A stretch of 64,000 nt of DNA from Atriophallophorus winterbourni (lineage: Eukaryota > Platyhelminthes > Trematoda > Plagiorchiida > Microphallidae): assembly GCA_013407085.1 (NCBI GenBank), contig JACCGJ010018497.1, positions 87,018-151,017 on the forward strand, written 5' to 3'. A program made the translations under genes and the position numbers. Positions within the stretch are counted from its first letter, which is position 1. Every line of letters starts with the position of its first letter. Of this stretch, positions 61,530-64,000 are shown in pieces. Under the pieces are notes generated by a model. The model was given only the letters and a program-made list of their open reading frames with translations. It was not told the origin of the DNA and made no database searches.

Positions 61530-63420
61530 CAAACATTGTTTTCTGGAAAACATTATGGGTTTGGTTGTACGATCTTGTATACATTTGGAAGTATAATATT
61601 CTTTTCATGCAACGATATACATGGTTGCAATGGGTTTTCCAAATTTAAGAGTATACAGGCTTTAAGAACTGCAAGAAAAGTATTGTGCCGTTATGTTCTG
61701 AACCTCGAAGTGCACTTGTATACGACTCTAAACTACAACGAGAATGTACATCATTTACTTGCACATTTGCCTTACGCTCAGAGGAGTAGCGAATACGCCA
61801 TACTAAGAGCTGTTCGATTATTTCGATCTGTTTCTGTTTTGCAGTGGTAGTTTGGGGTCAACTCAACCGAATTCTTTGAACATATGGACATAGCACGCAC
61901 AAAAGTTGAATCGATCCTCAACACTTTGTGTTAAACCGTTTCACAACGCTAGTAAATTTGACAGCATATATGATATTTACTAAAAAGTTACTGCGTTGTA
62001 ACGTATATTTTGCTATTCCAGCTTCTGAGCGATTTCCCTGTGCATATATTTTCTCCTACAACTTTAGACAATGCAAAATGTATACTCACAGGTCGTTGGT
62101 TTGAATAACCTTAATGACTCAATCCTTAGAAATAGGGGAAATCACTCTAGTCTTTCACACGGTAACCACAACTCCTTCGATTAGAGATTAGTTAACTAAT
62201 TCAGACAGTGGTGTGAATGGCTGAAGGGTGCAGGTTGTTATAAAGGCGTGTTTAATTATATCCACTCCCGGAAATTATGTTGAGCTTCCTTCCGCGCAAA
62301 TGTCATAGTTGATTCCCTTCGTTTTAAGATTAAAGAATTTATTGTGCAAAAGCACATAACTTCAAAAATGCCACAGCCATATCGCTTACGAAAAAGAAAT
62401 ATCGTAATCATGGAATGTCACGTATAGTCCAGTTAAATACTTGCTATGAGTTAATACGCAGCTGCAGTCAAATCGTTAAGCGATAAATACGTGTCCAAAT
62501 TTCAAATGAATATTTTAATCGATTCGTGTAACAATATGGTTTCTTTATCATCAAGATGACATAGAACCATTCTGGTTCGGAGTTAGATCGAACGTAAACC
62601 ATTTGATTCAGTGAGTTGGTATTTTGCTTCGTCATAAAGACACGCATTTGTTGGTAGCATTGCGTGTTGTAATTTAAAGGGACCTTTACTTTGATCGAAA
62701 GTCTGCGTAATTGTTTTAGTGAAGTATTCGATTGTTTAACGTAGGAAGAATTTCGGTGAGTCATTCATACTCTTGTACAACCGAGCACCCCAAAGCAAGG
62801 TAACTGGCTCATTGGATTTTAATTGATATTTAACTGACACATGTAACTCCTTAGCACTTAGATTTATGTCTGAATTGAAAATTGGATAAATTATAAATCT
62901 TTTCATACACTTGTATGCGATTTGTTCGAAAATTCCCTACGAATGGAAGATCAGTCATTCATGGAAAAATGTTTAACGCAAAGCACATCACAAATATCTC
63001 TCCTATTTCAAGAAGTAAAATCAATTTTACTGTAGACCTTACACAAATTCTAGATTATTAACGAAACAATATTTTGAATTAATTTCTTATTTTTTATTCA
63101 TGTGCTAAAATTCGATTGACGCTGAATTAAAATGTGCAGGGTCAAATGATATGTGAAAGCGAAACCTGACTAGCGATTTTCGAAACGTTTGACAGAGAAT
63201 CAATTAACAAATTGCTGAAAGATTTAAAGTGTTTCATTAATTTATTTATAGTCAATTTCTGCCTTAAAAATGCGCACAATTTAAAATAAAGTTGGAAAAT
63301 AATTGGCAACATTGAGAGGCAGTTTCAAAATGCATTAGGTTTTTTGTTGGAAAATTTGTCTTATTTGGGTATCGAACGGATATGGTGACACCGTGGTATA
63401 ACACTTTGATCGTTTTCAGT
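61530..63420. other. AT-rich DNA, no gene recognised
   Basis: About 1.9 kb. The open stretch ending LRTARKVLCRYVLNLEVHLY (up to 61850, plus) and that at 62764-62468 (minus) show no recognisable family. Confidence 0.5.
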
Positions 63421-63425
63421 TAATC

Positions 63426-63640
63426 TTACAACTCAATATCACCTTCAGTATTTGTTGTTCTTTTCATCCTCATCTCCATGCCGTTCTGTCGCTGCTTCCG
63501 TTGCCGTCTTGTATCCATGAATCCTTGTGCATGAGTTCGCGTTCCAAGTTCTGGGCGTCCAAGTTTCCGTGGGCCGTCCCCTTTTTCGTTTACCTTGGGC
63601 GGAGCCAGTGCATGGCTCCTTCGATGCGAACTGGATCCAT
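63426..63640 (-). pseudogene. LINE C-terminal fragment (GKRKRGRP type)
   Basis: The translation GWIQFASKEPCTGSAQGKRK and RGRPTETWTPRTWNANSCTR with HGYKTATEAATERHGD resembles the LINE ending GKRKRGRP--TWRR--E-E---MGY-W--A---A-DR. The LINE type differs from both the RTE and CR1-like copies above. Shifts and substitutions mark it as old. Confidence 0.65.
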
Positions 63641-63819
63641 CCTGCATACATGACCACCACGGATCTGTTTGTCATCGTTTCCTTAGCAATGTAAGGTTTT
63701 ACGGGAGAGGTTGCTAGCCCTAAGCCCAACCTTCATCCTTTCTCTAGACGGCTTGGGACCGTCCTTGGCGGAGTTGTTGTTCTCTTTAGGTAGTCACAAT
63801 ACAGTTAGCTTCACTTGGC

Positions 63820-64000
63820 TCTCAAGCACTAACAGCCCTTAGTCCGATCCTATTTCCGTTTTACGTCAATGAAATGCCGGAACTTGTTCGCATTAACATA
63901 TCGTTATTCGCGAACGAGATAAAGCTATAAAGTTTAATCCGTACCCCGAACAATGTTTGCTATCACAACTAGATCTTCATACGCTCCGCGATTGGTCGTT
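63820..64000 (+). pseudogene. LINE RT fragment, runs off the window
   Basis: The frame LSPILFPFYVNEMPELVRIN and ISLFANEIKL corresponds to the SP-LF-LYVND-P block and the FADD box of LINE RT, the latter here FANE, so the catalytic Asp pair is lost. Similarity continues to the window edge (RTPNNVCY). Confidence 0.68.

Noticed and set aside
1..64000. CRISPR arrays, tRNA and rRNA genes, bacterial operons
   Set aside because: No regularly spaced repeats, cloverleaf or rRNA motifs were seen, and the introns and retroelements show a eukaryotic nuclear genome.

Overview
The window looks like repeat-rich nuclear DNA from a flatworm, most likely a digenean trematode. The reasons are: Ty3/gypsy elements of the CsRn1 type (CHCC nucleocapsid box, tRNA-Trp-like primer site), Penelope-like elements (PLEs), RTE-like and CR1/Jockey-like LINEs, hammerhead-ribozyme repeats of the kind known from schistosomes, and one intron-containing host gene. 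The genus cannot be read from the sequence.

Host gene (about 2.7-11.8 kb, minus strand): eight exons join in phase into 1193 codons resembling the N-terminal and central part of FANCD2, the monoubiquitinated Fanconi anaemia DNA-repair protein. The start codon is at 11773. The C-terminal part is not seen and probably lies left of position 1. Its introns and flanks hold a short interspersed repeat (here R1, nine copies within 0.9-13.4 kb), a truncated RTE LINE and a 483-bp foldback MITE.

Mobile-element belt (13-32 kb): a hammerhead repeat dimer (14.7 kb), a rearranged CsRn1-like element on the minus strand (16228-19662), a full-length but broken CsRn1-like element on the plus strand (19795-24901, TSD GATT), a LINE (25.6-27.2 kb), a decayed gypsy 3' half (27.3-29.7 kb) and a CR1-like LINE (30.0-31.7 kb, minus).

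Right half (32-64 kb): mostly AT-rich DNA with LINE fragments, an inverted pair of PLEs (39.2-43.65 kb), one arm of which is interrupted by a deleted LTR element (41365-43489), a CR1-like LINE (45.5-48.0 kb, minus), an RTE LINE (48.9-50.7 kb), a GC-richer 1.4-kb insert of unknown origin (51.77-53.18 kb), scattered hammerhead repeats (44.7-58.1 kb) and more LINE fragments to the right edge. No other convincing host gene was found after 12 kb.

The most interesting signal is two hammerhead lineages in one locus. One belongs to the PLEs: three degenerate copies share a consensus with a canonical core. The other belongs to a short repeat that occurs three times as head-to-tail dimers, like animal retrozymes, and one copy (55431-55473) retains every hammerhead element.
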